The translations under genes and the position numbers were made by a program. The notes beneath the pieces were generated by a model that worked only from the letters and a program-made list of their open reading frames with translations, ran no database searches and had not been told where the DNA came from. Positions 27,101 through 35,727 of a DNA stretch of 49,086 nt are shown here, piece after piece (within the stretch, counting starts at the first letter, position 1; each line of letters opens with the position of its first letter). Location: assembly GCA_039679385.1 (NCBI GenBank), contig JBDKVB010000118.1, forward strand, positions 1-49,086, read 5' to 3'. The DNA comes from Armatimonadia bacterium. GTDB taxonomy: Bacteria; Armatimonadota; Zipacnadia; Zipacnadales; JABUFB01.

Positions 27101-29711
27101 CCGCCGCAGGTCCGTCCTTTCGCCTCTGATCGCGACGCAGGTTCTCGCCCTGCTTCTGGCCGGTTGCGTCGCCTCAGCCGCTCCCGTGGCCTCGTGGAGC
27201 TTCAATAAGGACTCAGGGACCACGGTGCAAGACCAGGGGCCGGGCGGTCATGACGGCAAGTCGCGTGACGTGGAGTATGTCGTGGGTGCCGGCAACGAGG
27301 GTCAGGCTGCGCGATTCGCCGGCCCCTCAGCCAGGATTGATGTTCCCGTGGCCGCCGGTCTGGCCTTCAGCGACCAGAAGAGCTTCACGCTCAGCCTCTG
27401 GATCCGCGCGAGAGCGAACAAAGGCTTCGCCACGATCCTCATGACGAAGGACAAGCCGGGCGGCACCGTCAGCTACAGCCTCACGCTGGGCCGAGAACCG
27501 GGGAAGCTCTCCTTCGAGTTGTGGTCCTGGCAGACGGTCCGGCTGCTCAGCCGCGATCCCATCACGGACGGCGAGTGGCACTTCATCACCGCCGCCTACG
27601 ACGCCCAGACCAACACCGGCTACCTCTTCGTCGACGACCTCTTGCAGTGCAGAGCCAGGATCGGCAAGGGCGGCCCCGAACAGGCCCTACTCAGCCTTGG
27701 CAACAACCTGGATGCCGACCAACCTTTCACCGGAGAGATTGATGACGTGGTGATCGAGGCCGGTCTTTCGGAGGATGCGCAGAAGATGATTCGTGGGGCA
27801 GAACGCTGGACGTTGCTCACGCAGGACGAGATCCGCAAGGCCCAGCAAGCGTACCTGGACCGGATGGCGGCTCCCCGCTTCCACAACTCCGACACCGCTG
27901 ACGACTGGCGCGAGCATGCGGCTCAGGTCCGCCGCCACCTTCTGGAGTGCCTGGGCCTGTGGCCGCTGCCCGAGCGTGTGCCTCTCGACCTGCGAGAGGG
28001 CGGAAGCCTCGAGCACGAGAGCTACACCCTCAAGCGAATCTACTGGCAGACCTGGCCCGGCTACTGGGCCAGCGGCTACCTGTACCTGCCCAGGAAGGCC
28101 AAGTTCCCGGTGCCCGGCATCCTCTGTCCCCACGGGCACTGGCAGAACGGTGCGCGGCATCCCGTGGTTCAGGCCCGCTGCATCAGCCTGGCCATGAAGG
28201 GTTATGTCGTGCTGGCCGTGGACAGCGTCCATGCCTACGACTGGGCCGTCGGAATGGTCCCGATGACCCTCATGGCCTGGAACAACCTCCGCGGGATCGA
28301 CCTGCTCTGCTCCCTGCCCCAGGTTGATCCCGAGCGACTGGGCGTGACGGGCTGCTCCGGCGGCGGTCAGCAGACCTTCTACCTGATGGCCCTGGACGAC
28401 CGCCTCGACGTGGCAATCCCGGTCTGCATGGTCTCGGAGTGGCGCCGCATCCTCGCCATCGACAGCCACCACTGCCGCTGCAACCACGTGCCCGGCGTCC
28501 TCACCGAGACCGACACCCCGGAGCTGGCAGCCTGCTTCGCTCCCCGCCCGAGTCTGGACATCTGCGTCACCCAGGACTGGACGCGCTGGCTGCCCAAGGA
28601 GGGCTTCCCGCAGATCAAGCGTGTCTATGAGCTCTTCGGCGCGGGCGACAAGGTCAAGTGCACGCAGTACGACTGGGGGCACGACTACAGCCTGCCGATG
28701 CGAGAGGAGGCCTACGGGTACTTCAACCGCTACCTGCTGGGGACCGACGACCCGAAGGCCGCCCTTGAGCCTGCGCACGAGGCGGAGAGCCTCGAGACTC
28801 TGGCCACCCTCGACCGCCCCGTGCAAGAAGCCAAAGGCCCTGAGGTCGTTCGTGAGGAGCTGCTGCGCAGAACGGCGGCAAAACTGCCCACCACAGGTGA
28901 CACACGACCGTCACTGGAGAGCCTGCGCCAGGGCTTCCTGGCCCTGCTGCACGAGGACTCGGCGACCGACTCTCCCGCCACTCGCGAGGTGGGGGAGACT
29001 CTGGACGTATCCGGGTATGCTGTCGACCGCGTCATCGTAACCAGCGAGCAGGAGATACCGGTCCCTGCGGTAGTGGTCCGCAATCTCGACGCCGTCCAGG
29101 AGGGCACCAGGCACCCCGCAGTCCTCCTCGTCGATCCAGCCGGGAAGACGGAGCTCCTGATCGCCCGCTGGCAGCTCATCACTGCCCTGGCCGATCGTGG
29201 GCTGGTCGTGTGTCTCGCTGACCCTCGACCTTACGGTGAGCTGGGGCTGAACCGTGAGGCACAGGAGATGAACGGCACGGTCTTCGGCAGGCCGGAGCTG
29301 GCTGTGGCGGCTCACGATCTGAAGCGCGTTGCCCAGTACCTGCGCGGCCGTCCGGACGTCAGAGAGGATGGGGTGATGTGCGTGGGGTGGGGTGAGACAG
29401 CAGTGGCGGCCCTGGCCATCGGGCTCTTCGATTCCGCGCTGGCTCGAATCGTGGCACTCGATCTTGGACCCAACTACCTGCGGGAGGATCGTCTGCCAAG
29501 GGCGCCGCGTATCCTGACGGTCGGCGACCTGCCTCAGCTTGCTGCTCTGGTCGCTCCCCGGCCGCTGTGGGTGCAAGGCGTGCCAGACACTGCGAGCTTT
29601 GCCTGGACCGCCCGTGCTTACGCCGATCAGGAGGCGTCAGGGTCCTTCCTGCTGTCGACCCCTCACGTCTCCGATCCTGAACTGGTCGCCTGGCTCGCGT
29701 CCGGCTGGTAG
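27087..29711 (+). CDS. LamG-esterase lipoprotein with a second, degenerate hydrolase domain
   Basis: 874 aa from the ATG at 27087 (GGAGG nine bases upstream), overlapping the previous gene by 14 bases. The lipobox LLAGC is followed by a LamG/concanavalin-like domain (about 35-220: VASWSFNKDSG, SFTLSLWIRAR, EWHFITAAYD). Residues about 255-560 are an alpha/beta hydrolase of the acetyl-xylan-esterase/dienelactone type, with Ser424 in GCSGGG and His532 in WGHDYS. Residues about 640-874 look like a second alpha/beta hydrolase in which the nucleophile elbow reads GWGET (767-771), with no serine. The likely role is removal of ester groups from a polysaccharide at the cell surface, which the amylase-like partner or other enzymes then cut. 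Confidence 0.85.
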   Translation: MPATDRRRSVLSPLIATQVLALLLAGCVASAAPVASWSFNKDSGTTVQDQGPGGHDGKSRDVEYVVGAGNEGQAARFAGPSARIDVPVAAGLAFSDQKSFTLSLWIRARANKGFATILMTKDKPGGTVSYSLTLGREPGKLSFELWSWQTVRLLSRDPITDGEWHFITAAYDAQTNTGYLFVDDLLQCRARIGKGGPEQALLSLGNNLDADQPFTGEIDDVVIEAGLSEDAQKMIRGAERWTLLTQDEIRKAQQAYLDRMAAPRFHNSDTADDWREHAAQVRRHLLECLGLWPLPERVPLDLREGGSLEHESYTLKRIYWQTWPGYWASGYLYLPRKAKFPVPGILCPHGHWQNGARHPVVQARCISLAMKGYVVLAVDSVHAYDWAVGMVPMTLMAWNNLRGIDLLCSLPQVDPERLGVTGCSGGGQQTFYLMALDDRLDVAIPVCMVSEWRRILAIDSHHCRCNHVPGVLTETDTPELAACFAPRPSLDICVTQDWTRWLPKEGFPQIKRVYELFGAGDKVKCTQYDWGHDYSLPMREEAYGYFNRYLLGTDDPKAALEPAHEAESLETLATLDRPVQEAKGPEVVREELLRRTAAKLPTTGDTRPSLESLRQGFLALLHEDSATDSPATREVGETLDVSGYAVDRVIVTSEQEIPVPAVVVRNLDAVQEGTRHPAVLLVDPAGKTELLIARWQLITALADRGLVVCLADPRPYGELGLNREAQEMNGTVFGRPELAVAAHDLKRVAQYLRGRPDVREDGVMCVGWGETAVAALAIGLFDSALARIVALDLGPNYLREDRLPRAPRILTVGDLPQLAALVAPRPLWVQGVPDTASFAWTARAYADQEASGSFLLSTPHVSDPELVAWLASGW

Positions 29712-29726
29712 TCTGCGGACCCGGAG

Positions 29727-30689
29727 CTACTCCGCTGCGAGCTCCGCCTCTGTCTCTCGGGCCTTGCGCTTCAGCAGGCTCACGTTCGTGAACTCGCAGC
29801 CCCGGCAGAGCGGGTACCCGGTGTAGTTGTAGCCTAGGTGATGGGCACGCAGCTCCTGCAGAACGGGGTTGCGGGTCCACAGCGTCTCGATATCAGTGAG
29901 GGCGATGTCGTCCAGCGTCATATCGCCATTGATGTCAACGCAGCAGGGCACCACGCGGCGATCGGCAAGGATCACCAGGTAGTCCCACAGCGCCGGGCAG
30001 GGCCGCAGCTCATCGCCGGGCCGGATCTGCGTCGTACGCCCCGCCTCAACTCCCTGGTACTCCCGCAGGCACTGCACCTCCACACGGTCCGCCACTCCCT
30101 GCCAGCGTTCGCGAAAGGCCGGCACATGCTCCCGTGTGCTGCCCATGACGATGGTCTGGATGGTGGTGTGCGGTCCCTTCCCCTTGGCCTGCACGCGACG
30201 GCAGAAGTCCTCGACGTGCGCAGTGACCTCCTCGTACCTCCCGCCAACCCGGATACCCTCATAGGTAGCGGCATCGACGCCGTCCAGCGAGAAGACGATC
30301 TGGTCAAGCCCGGCCTCGATCACCGCCTCAGCCTTCCCGGGTGTCAGGAGCGCGGCGTTCGTATTGAACTCCACGCTCGGTATCCCGACGCTCTTCGCAT
30401 AGGCGATCATCTCGGCGAGTTCGGGGTGAAGCAGTGGCTCGCCCAGGAGGAAGAGGCGCAACCGCGGCACCGACGCCGCCCGGCACTTGTCGGCGATGTC
30501 GCGGAACTCCTCTATCGTCATGTACCGCGGCCTGCGCGTCATGGCCTCCCGCGGGCACATTACACATTTCAAGTTGCAGGTGTTGTTGATCTCCACCTGC
30601 ACCCACGACGGGGTCGCAGGCACGCCCTGACGACGCCGCAGGTAGGCACGACGCAGTTGCTTGAGATACCTCACTGGTGCGCCGACCAT
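29727..30689 (-). CDS. Radical SAM protein with SPASM-like C-terminal domain
   Basis: 320 aa. The CX3CX2C cluster motif is CNLKCVMC (Cys38, Cys42, Cys45), followed by LFLLGEPLLHPELAEMI, the GGEP-like SAM-binding strand. The C-terminal part has extra cysteines (RPCPALWDYL, VVPCCVDINGD, YPLCRGCEF) in SPASM order, expected to hold one or two auxiliary Fe-S clusters. SPASM proteins mature peptides or modify sugars or alcohols. The substrate is unknown. The gene lies downstream of a DegT aminotransferase and an FG-GAP protein in the surface-glycan block, which would suit a sugar or peptide modification. It meets the esterase gene tail to tail with 15 bases between stops. Confidence 0.88.
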   Translation of the reverse strand: MVGAPVRYLKQLRRAYLRRRQGVPATPSWVQVEINNTCNLKCVMCPREAMTRRPRYMTIEEFRDIADKCRAASVPRLRLFLLGEPLLHPELAEMIAYAKSVGIPSVEFNTNAALLTPGKAEAVIEAGLDQIVFSLDGVDAATYEGIRVGGRYEEVTAHVEDFCRRVQAKGKGPHTTIQTIVMGSTREHVPAFRERWQGVADRVEVQCLREYQGVEAGRTTQIRPGDELRPCPALWDYLVILADRRVVPCCVDINGDMTLDDIALTDIETLWTRNPVLQELRAHHLGYNYTGYPLCRGCEFTNVSLLKRKARETEAELAAE

Positions 30690-30731
30690 GTCCTCAGCCC
30701 TCGTCAGTAGGTCCGTCCGCGCGCGACTGCC

Positions 30732-32624
30732 TCATTGCGGTCCCGGGATTCTGCTTCGGTCATACCAGACGACCCAGCCCGTTTCCTCCATCCCGCACAG
30801 GATCCCCGGAGGGCCGCTGGTGAGACGGGCGGCCACCGCCGCCCAGGACAAGGGCAGGAGTGGCAGCGGGGTCCCGCTGGAGGAGGTTCTGAGCTCGAAG
30901 CGCGGATAGGACCGCCGGGAGGTCTCAGACCGGAACAGGTACGCGCCGTAGCGCGTGGTCATCAGAAAGTCCAGGACGGCGTCCCTGTCCCAGTGGGTCG
31001 GCTGCAGGTAGCTGATACCCAGCACATCCGCATCTCTGCCGTCTCCTGCGCCCTTCTCCGGAGCCAGGACGGCATCCATGCGTACCGCCTTCACGAACAC
31101 CGGCAGGGGTCTGCGTCCGCCGGTGCCTCGCTTGGCCTCGTTCTCCAGGTAGATGATCGCCTCGGCCGAGAGTCCGCTGTTCACCGCCGCTCCCGGGAAG
31201 AGCCGGTTACCCACGAAGACGTCCACGTCGCCGTCCTGGTCGTAGTCGATCGTGCTCACCGAGGTGGTCCCTGACAGTGACAGCGGAGCGCCGGCAACCT
31301 GCACCTCCGCGACGGCAGAGAAACCCCGGTCGTTGACCCAGATCCGGACACGCCCGTCGGCGCCGCCCAGCAGCAAGTCAAGGTCGCCGTCGCCGTCCAC
31401 ATCCGACACACAGGGCCAGGCGTACCGCAGGTGCTCGGAAAGCCCCTCCCGGGGTTGAGCCCGCAGGGCGCCGATCACCGCCATCACGCGACGCCCGGGA
31501 GCGAAGAGAGGTGGGTCCGCCTGGATGCGCTCATAGAGTTGCACGTACCCATCTTCGCCACCGACCACGAGGTCCAGGTCGCCGTCAGCGTCCCAGTCCA
31601 CCGCTGCCGGAACGGCACAACGTCCGACATCAATCGGCGGCATGGAGGCCTGCAGGTACCCTTGCAGCGCAGGCTTCTTCCCGGCAGCCGGTGACAGGAC
31701 AGCCACAAAGCCCCGGCGGTCGCCCACCAGTAGGCGCGGCCCCTGGGCCTTGCCGAACCAGTAGCTGAAGGCCGGGCTGAGGTCGAGGGGAGAGGCCGTG
31801 TCAGGCGGGAGCACCTCAGAGCCGACACCGTAGACCGCTTGCGGTGCCGCAGGCCCTTCTCGCGTTCCCTGACACAGAAAGACCGTCCCGCCGGCGCAGC
31901 CGACGAACAGGTCCGGCAAGCCGTCGCCGTCCCAGTCGCCCACTGCCACTCGGGCTCGTGAGCCCACCCGGAGGTTCTTGCCACCGGCGGCGAGTCGTCG
32001 CGGCTCCGCGAGTACAGGCGCCTTCGAGGTTCCCGTGTTCTGGACCCACCAGACCTGCCCCTCGTCGTCGCCGATCAGAAGGTCCAGGTCGCCGTCGAGG
32101 TCGTAGTCGGCCGCACAGGGCGCCAGGTTGCCGCAGTTCGGCGCTGCAGCCCGGACCAACTCGCTGAGCGTTTTGTCCCCGGACCGCAGTTCGACGGGCG
32201 GCTCAATGGCGCCCTCGGAGTGTCGGCACAGGTAGAGCCGGTCGCCGATTCCCACGAGCAGATCGAGCTTCCCATCGGCATCCCAATCCACGACAGTGGG
32301 GGAGACGGGCCTGGCAGGCAGCGGCTCCACCATCAGGGAGACCGCCTCCGGCAGCATCTGCGCCGGGTCGGTCAGGAGCCCGTCAGGCCTGCGCTCGAAG
32401 TACAGCAGGTCCCCGTAGCCCGAACCGGCTACAAGCTCCTCGTCACCATCCCCGTCCCAGTCCACACCAACCGGTGCTGCCCAGGCTCCTGCAGTGGCAT
32501 TCCCCGTCTGCTGCCGCAGCACAGTCCCCTGCAGATACGGGTAAGGCCCGCGTGCCATGACCTCCTGCAGCCGTCCAGCTTCGCTCCGGGATGCTCCCAG
32601 AGCCAGCAACGCAAGGACCGCCAA
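30732..32624 (-). CDS. Exported FG-GAP/VCBS repeat beta-propeller (start uncertain)
   Basis: About 630 aa if the TTG at 32624 is used. At least eight FG-GAP calcium-binding repeats are visible, each with D-x-D-x-D-G-x-x-D (VDWDGDGDEELVAG, VVDWDADGKLDLLVG, ADYDLDGDLDLLIG, VGDWDGDGLPDLFVG, VDWDADGDLDLVVG, SDVDGDGDLDLLLG, IDYDQDGDVDVFVG, and a decayed last one). They should form a seven- or eight-bladed secreted propeller. The signal-like stretch RQLRTLGRLAVLALLALGAS is clear, but the frame holds no ATG or GTG between the DegT stop and this stretch. An ATG at 32657-32659 sits one frame away. The gene is adjacent to the DegT gene and should be co-transcribed with it. Confidence 0.75.
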   Translation of the reverse strand: MAVLALLALGASRSEAGRLQEVMARGPYPYLQGTVLRQQTGNATAGAWAAPVGVDWDGDGDEELVAGSGYGDLLYFERRPDGLLTDPAQMLPEAVSLMVEPLPARPVSPTVVDWDADGKLDLLVGIGDRLYLCRHSEGAIEPPVELRSGDKTLSELVRAAAPNCGNLAPCAADYDLDGDLDLLIGDDEGQVWWVQNTGTSKAPVLAEPRRLAAGGKNLRVGSRARVAVGDWDGDGLPDLFVGCAGGTVFLCQGTREGPAAPQAVYGVGSEVLPPDTASPLDLSPAFSYWFGKAQGPRLLVGDRRGFVAVLSPAAGKKPALQGYLQASMPPIDVGRCAVPAAVDWDADGDLDLVVGGEDGYVQLYERIQADPPLFAPGRRVMAVIGALRAQPREGLSEHLRYAWPCVSDVDGDGDLDLLLGGADGRVRIWVNDRGFSAVAEVQVAGAPLSLSGTTSVSTIDYDQDGDVDVFVGNRLFPGAAVNSGLSAEAIIYLENEAKRGTGGRRPLPVFVKAVRMDAVLAPEKGAGDGRDADVLGISYLQPTHWDRDAVLDFLMTTRYGAYLFRSETSRRSYPRFELRTSSSGTPLPLLPLSWAAVAARLTSGPPGILCGMEETGWVVWYDRSRIPGPQ

Positions 32625-32688
32625 CCGGCCCAGAGTCCTGAGCTGCCGAATCGCTGCATACCACGGCCCGCGGGCCCTTCGCTCACCA

Positions 32689-33924
32689 CTATTCCCCGAT
32701 CTCGTCCAGGTTCTCCTTGACCTTGAGGATTGCGTCGGCAATGTCGTCCATGTCCTTCTGAGTGCCCAGGAGAATATGCTGCGGCATCCAGAACGCGCCA
32801 TCGTCGCAGACAAACTCGCAGTTCGGGCAGTTCGCATTGTTGTAGTCCACTTCGCCGCTGTACACGTTCGGCGAGAAGGGCGGCTTCGACGGATCCCAGC
32901 CGGCCCGGAACATGCCCTCGCGGTACAGCGGATTGTAGCCTGAGCTAGTAGGGAGCCCCTCTGCCGCAAGAGCCTTGAGGAAGCGGTTCCGAGAGACGTC
33001 CTTCATCTGCTTGCGGTCGTACTTGAAGATGAACAGGTGCCAGGCCGAGCGTGTCGCACCCTCGGGGAAGGCCTGGTAACCGATGCCGTCGATCTCATCC
33101 AGCCGCTTGCGCAGACACATCGCGTTCTCTTCCCGCCGCTTCATGTGGTCCGGGAGCAGCTCCAGACCGCGCAGGATGAGGGCTGCCTGGAACTCGCTGA
33201 GGCGCAGGTTGGTGCCGAAGACTCGGTGGTCGTACCAGCCGCCTTCGGGTACGCGACCAATGTTGTGGTAGCTCCACGCCCGCAGCCAGAGGTCGCTGTC
33301 GTTTGTCACCATGATGCCGCCTTCGCCCGCCGCGACGTTCTTGCTCGACTGGAAGGAGAACGCCCCGGTATCCCCGATGGCACCCACGCGCTTGCCCTGG
33401 TACTCCGCACCGTGCGCCTGTGCGCAGTCCTCGATGATCCCCAGGCCGTGCTTCTCGGCCATGATCTTCAGCGTCTGCATGTCGCAGGGCATCCCACCGA
33501 TGTGCACCGGGATGATCGCCTTCGTCCTGGGTGTGATCTTGGCCTCCGCATCCGCCACATCGAGGCAGAACGTGTTCGGGTCGATGTCGGCGAAGATCGG
33601 CACAGCTCCCATCGAGATCACAGAGCCCGCCGTGGCAATGAAGGTGTAGGCAGGAACGATGACCTCGTCGCCGTAGCCTACTCCGAGCGCCTCAAGGCAC
33701 AGCATCAGCGCTGTCGTCCCGCTCGTGCAGGCCACCGCATATTCCGCGTCCTGGAAGACCGCGAAGGTCTCGCACAGGCGCTTGCCCTGCGGTCCGCCGA
33801 CACCCCAGCGGCCGTCCTCAAGCACACTGCTGAGTGCACGCAAAAACCCGGGATCCTTCGGCGGCCAGGCCGCAAAGGGTTCCGTCCGTAGCTTCGGTCC
33901 GCCGTTCAACGCAAGTTTCGCCAT
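32689..33924 (-). CDS. DegT/DnrJ/EryC1/StrS-family PLP aminotransferase
   Basis: 411 aa, full length. The PLP-binding Lys195 sits in FSFQSSKNVAAGEGG. Other family marks are VACTSGTTALMLCLEALG, VPAYTFIATAGSV and IIEDCAQAHGAEYQGKRVG. These enzymes transfer an amino group to a keto sugar or cyclitol in the making of surface polysaccharides and natural products, or act as sugar dehydratases. A Cys pair (NNANCPNCEFVCDD) near residue 370 is unusual in the family. GGAG lies nine bases before the ATG. Neighbours are a GT39-like transferase upstream and an FG-GAP protein downstream, which supports a role in a surface glycan. Confidence 0.92.
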   Translation of the reverse strand: MAKLALNGGPKLRTEPFAAWPPKDPGFLRALSSVLEDGRWGVGGPQGKRLCETFAVFQDAEYAVACTSGTTALMLCLEALGVGYGDEVIVPAYTFIATAGSVISMGAVPIFADIDPNTFCLDVADAEAKITPRTKAIIPVHIGGMPCDMQTLKIMAEKHGLGIIEDCAQAHGAEYQGKRVGAIGDTGAFSFQSSKNVAAGEGGIMVTNDSDLWLRAWSYHNIGRVPEGGWYDHRVFGTNLRLSEFQAALILRGLELLPDHMKRREENAMCLRKRLDEIDGIGYQAFPEGATRSAWHLFIFKYDRKQMKDVSRNRFLKALAAEGLPTSSGYNPLYREGMFRAGWDPSKPPFSPNVYSGEVDYNNANCPNCEFVCDDGAFWMPQHILLGTQKDMDDIADAILKVKENLDEIGE

Positions 33925-34010
33925 TCTCGATCACTCCAACTTGTTCTGGAGGGCCCAAGGCCCTTGGCACTGCGTCTTTCCCGGAAGGTCGGTCGCGCAC
34001 CTTCCTCCGG

Positions 34011-35648
34011 CTACTCCCTCGACGGTACACGCTGCAACAAAGTCAGACGCGGGAAGGGGTACCGGCTATCCGGCGCAGTCCATCCCAGGAGGGGATGGTC
34101 GCCGATAGCAACCGGCCGAGCCCCGGCCGCGACCCGGTAGGTACGTTCCTCACCCCAGAGCTTGTCCGCAAAGACCTTATGGTCACGGCTAACGCTCTGG
34201 AAGCCATCGTCCATCTCAAAGTCGCTGATCAGCACACCACGGACGTCCTCTGCGAGCTTCGCCGCATCGACCCCGGTCACGGTGTAGTCTACCGCAGGCC
34301 GGTTGAAGCGCGAGTAGATCGGGTTGCTGCGCAGGACGTTGCCACCGTTGTTGTAGTCGACCGCGGGCAGGTTGAACCACGGTTCCCAGACGATCCCCAC
34401 AGGCTCGGTCTCGCTCCGCATGGCCTCCAACTTCGCCAGCATCTCCGCGCGCGGATCTACCCTCGCCATAGTGTAGTCGCGCTGCACACTGGTCAGCAGG
34501 GCCGCCACGCACCACAGGCTCAGCGCTCCAGCACCGAGCCACGCCAGGCCCTTCGCCGGCTTCCGCCACAACCCCACGATCGCCGTGGCTACGAGGACCG
34601 CTGTGAGTGGCTCAAGCGCCATCTCGTACCGAGCGTAGCGTACCCCGGCAGCACCGATCATGGCGAACCAGACAAGCCCGAAGGCCGCCAGGGGGGCCAG
34701 GTTCCTCCGGTCATGTCTGGCACTCACCCAGAGCGCAATCGCCCCCAGCACAAGGGACGGGTGCCAGTGGAACAGCCAGCCGTTCGGATAGAGCTCCTTG
34801 ATCGGCGACTCCCCGGCCCGCATGTGCTGAAGCTCAAAGCTGATGTCACGCCAGGCCTCCGGCCACGACAAAAACACGTAGGGCGAGGTCAGGGCGAAGG
34901 CCGCCAGCGCACCGGCTCCCAACACCAAGAATGCCTTCGCCGGGCGCAAGCCGCTGCTTCCACTCCTCCAGCTCAGCACGAGGACGGTCAGCGGCGCCAC
35001 CAGCACCACGATCCCATTGTACTTGACGCTGGCCGACAAGCCGGCCGCGATTCCGGCCCACAGATACCGACTCGGACGCGGATCGTCGAAAGCCACGAGC
35101 GACAGGTACAGACACAGCGCCATGAACAGCGCCTGCGGCACATCCACGGTCGCATAGTGGGAATGAAGCACGTGCAGCGGCAAGGCGGCCATGGCCAGTC
35201 CGGCCAGAAGGCCTCCCGCAGTGCCGGCCAGCCGACGGCCGATCAGCCATGCCACATACACCGTGACCAGGGCACAGACGACCACCACCAGGCGGGCGTC
35301 GAGCGTCCAGGCGGCCATCTCCATGTCCGCCCGGTTCCCGCGCACCAGGGCACTGATCAGGTCTGGGCCGCCCAGCACGGTCTGGTGCCACAGGCAGGCC
35401 ACCGCCACCAGGTACAGGTACAGACTCCCGTAGTTGAAGAAGTGAGGGTTCAGGTCACCGGTTGCGAGGGCGATCGCAGCACGCAGCGAGTGGTACTCGT
35501 CGGGATGGTACGAGAACAGGTGCGTCTCGTCGGGCAGTCCCCAGCGCAATCCCCATAGGCGAAGGAAGGCGCCCAGGGCCAGGGGTATGGCAAGGGTCCA
35601 CAGATCACTTCGCAGTCGCCTGGGCGTAGCACCCTCCATCCGCCCCAT
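34011..35648 (-). CDS. GT39/ArnT-like membrane glycosyltransferase
   Basis: About 545 aa from the ATG at 35648. An ATG at 35639 is also possible. The longer frame to 35690 runs through a terminator hairpin and is unlikely. It has about 11 TM helices and an acidic motif in the first outer loop (YHPDEYHSLRAA), as in GT-C enzymes of the PMT/ArnT type that use polyprenyl-phosphate sugars. The C-terminal part is a soluble outer domain of about 140 residues. Its role is probably transfer of sugar from a lipid carrier to protein or a surface glycan. It is 86 bases upstream of the aminotransferase gene. Confidence 0.82.
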   Translation of the reverse strand: MGRMEGATPRRLRSDLWTLAIPLALGAFLRLWGLRWGLPDETHLFSYHPDEYHSLRAAIALATGDLNPHFFNYGSLYLYLVAVACLWHQTVLGGPDLISALVRGNRADMEMAAWTLDARLVVVVCALVTVYVAWLIGRRLAGTAGGLLAGLAMAALPLHVLHSHYATVDVPQALFMALCLYLSLVAFDDPRPSRYLWAGIAAGLSASVKYNGIVVLVAPLTVLVLSWRSGSSGLRPAKAFLVLGAGALAAFALTSPYVFLSWPEAWRDISFELQHMRAGESPIKELYPNGWLFHWHPSLVLGAIALWVSARHDRRNLAPLAAFGLVWFAMIGAAGVRYARYEMALEPLTAVLVATAIVGLWRKPAKGLAWLGAGALSLWCVAALLTSVQRDYTMARVDPRAEMLAKLEAMRSETEPVGIVWEPWFNLPAVDYNNGGNVLRSNPIYSRFNRPAVDYTVTGVDAAKLAEDVRGVLISDFEMDDGFQSVSRDHKVFADKLWGEERTYRVAAGARPVAIGDHPLLGWTAPDSRYPFPRLTLLQRVPSRE

Positions 35649-35676
35649 GATAGCAGCAAGGACGTGCACACGGCAA

Positions 35677-35702
35677 ACGACGCCGTCCACAGACGGCGTC
35701 GT
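35677..35702 (-). terminator. 11-bp perfect hairpin after the TPR/repeat protein gene
   Basis: ACGACGCCGTC (35677-35687) pairs with GACGGCGTCGT (35692-35702) around a tetraloop. Read on the minus strand it follows the stop at 35728 by 25 bases and is followed by TTT. It probably ends the transcript of the large repeat protein. Its place argues against starting the GT39-like gene above it. Confidence 0.6.
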
Positions 35703-35727
35703 GTTCGACTCTGGGTTTCGCCGGGGC

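Noticed and set aside
32429-32689. An 86-residue minus-strand open frame starting GTG GTG just after the DegT stop.
   Set aside because: It is in the wrong frame for the FG-GAP domains, is rich in Trp and Gly, and has no family features. It may mark the pre-frameshift start of that gene, as noted in the findings.
33834-35558. A 574-residue plus-strand open frame opposite the GT39-like gene.
   Set aside because: Antisense shadow, rich in Gln, Arg and His, crossing an intergenic gap and the DegT start without any sensible domain.
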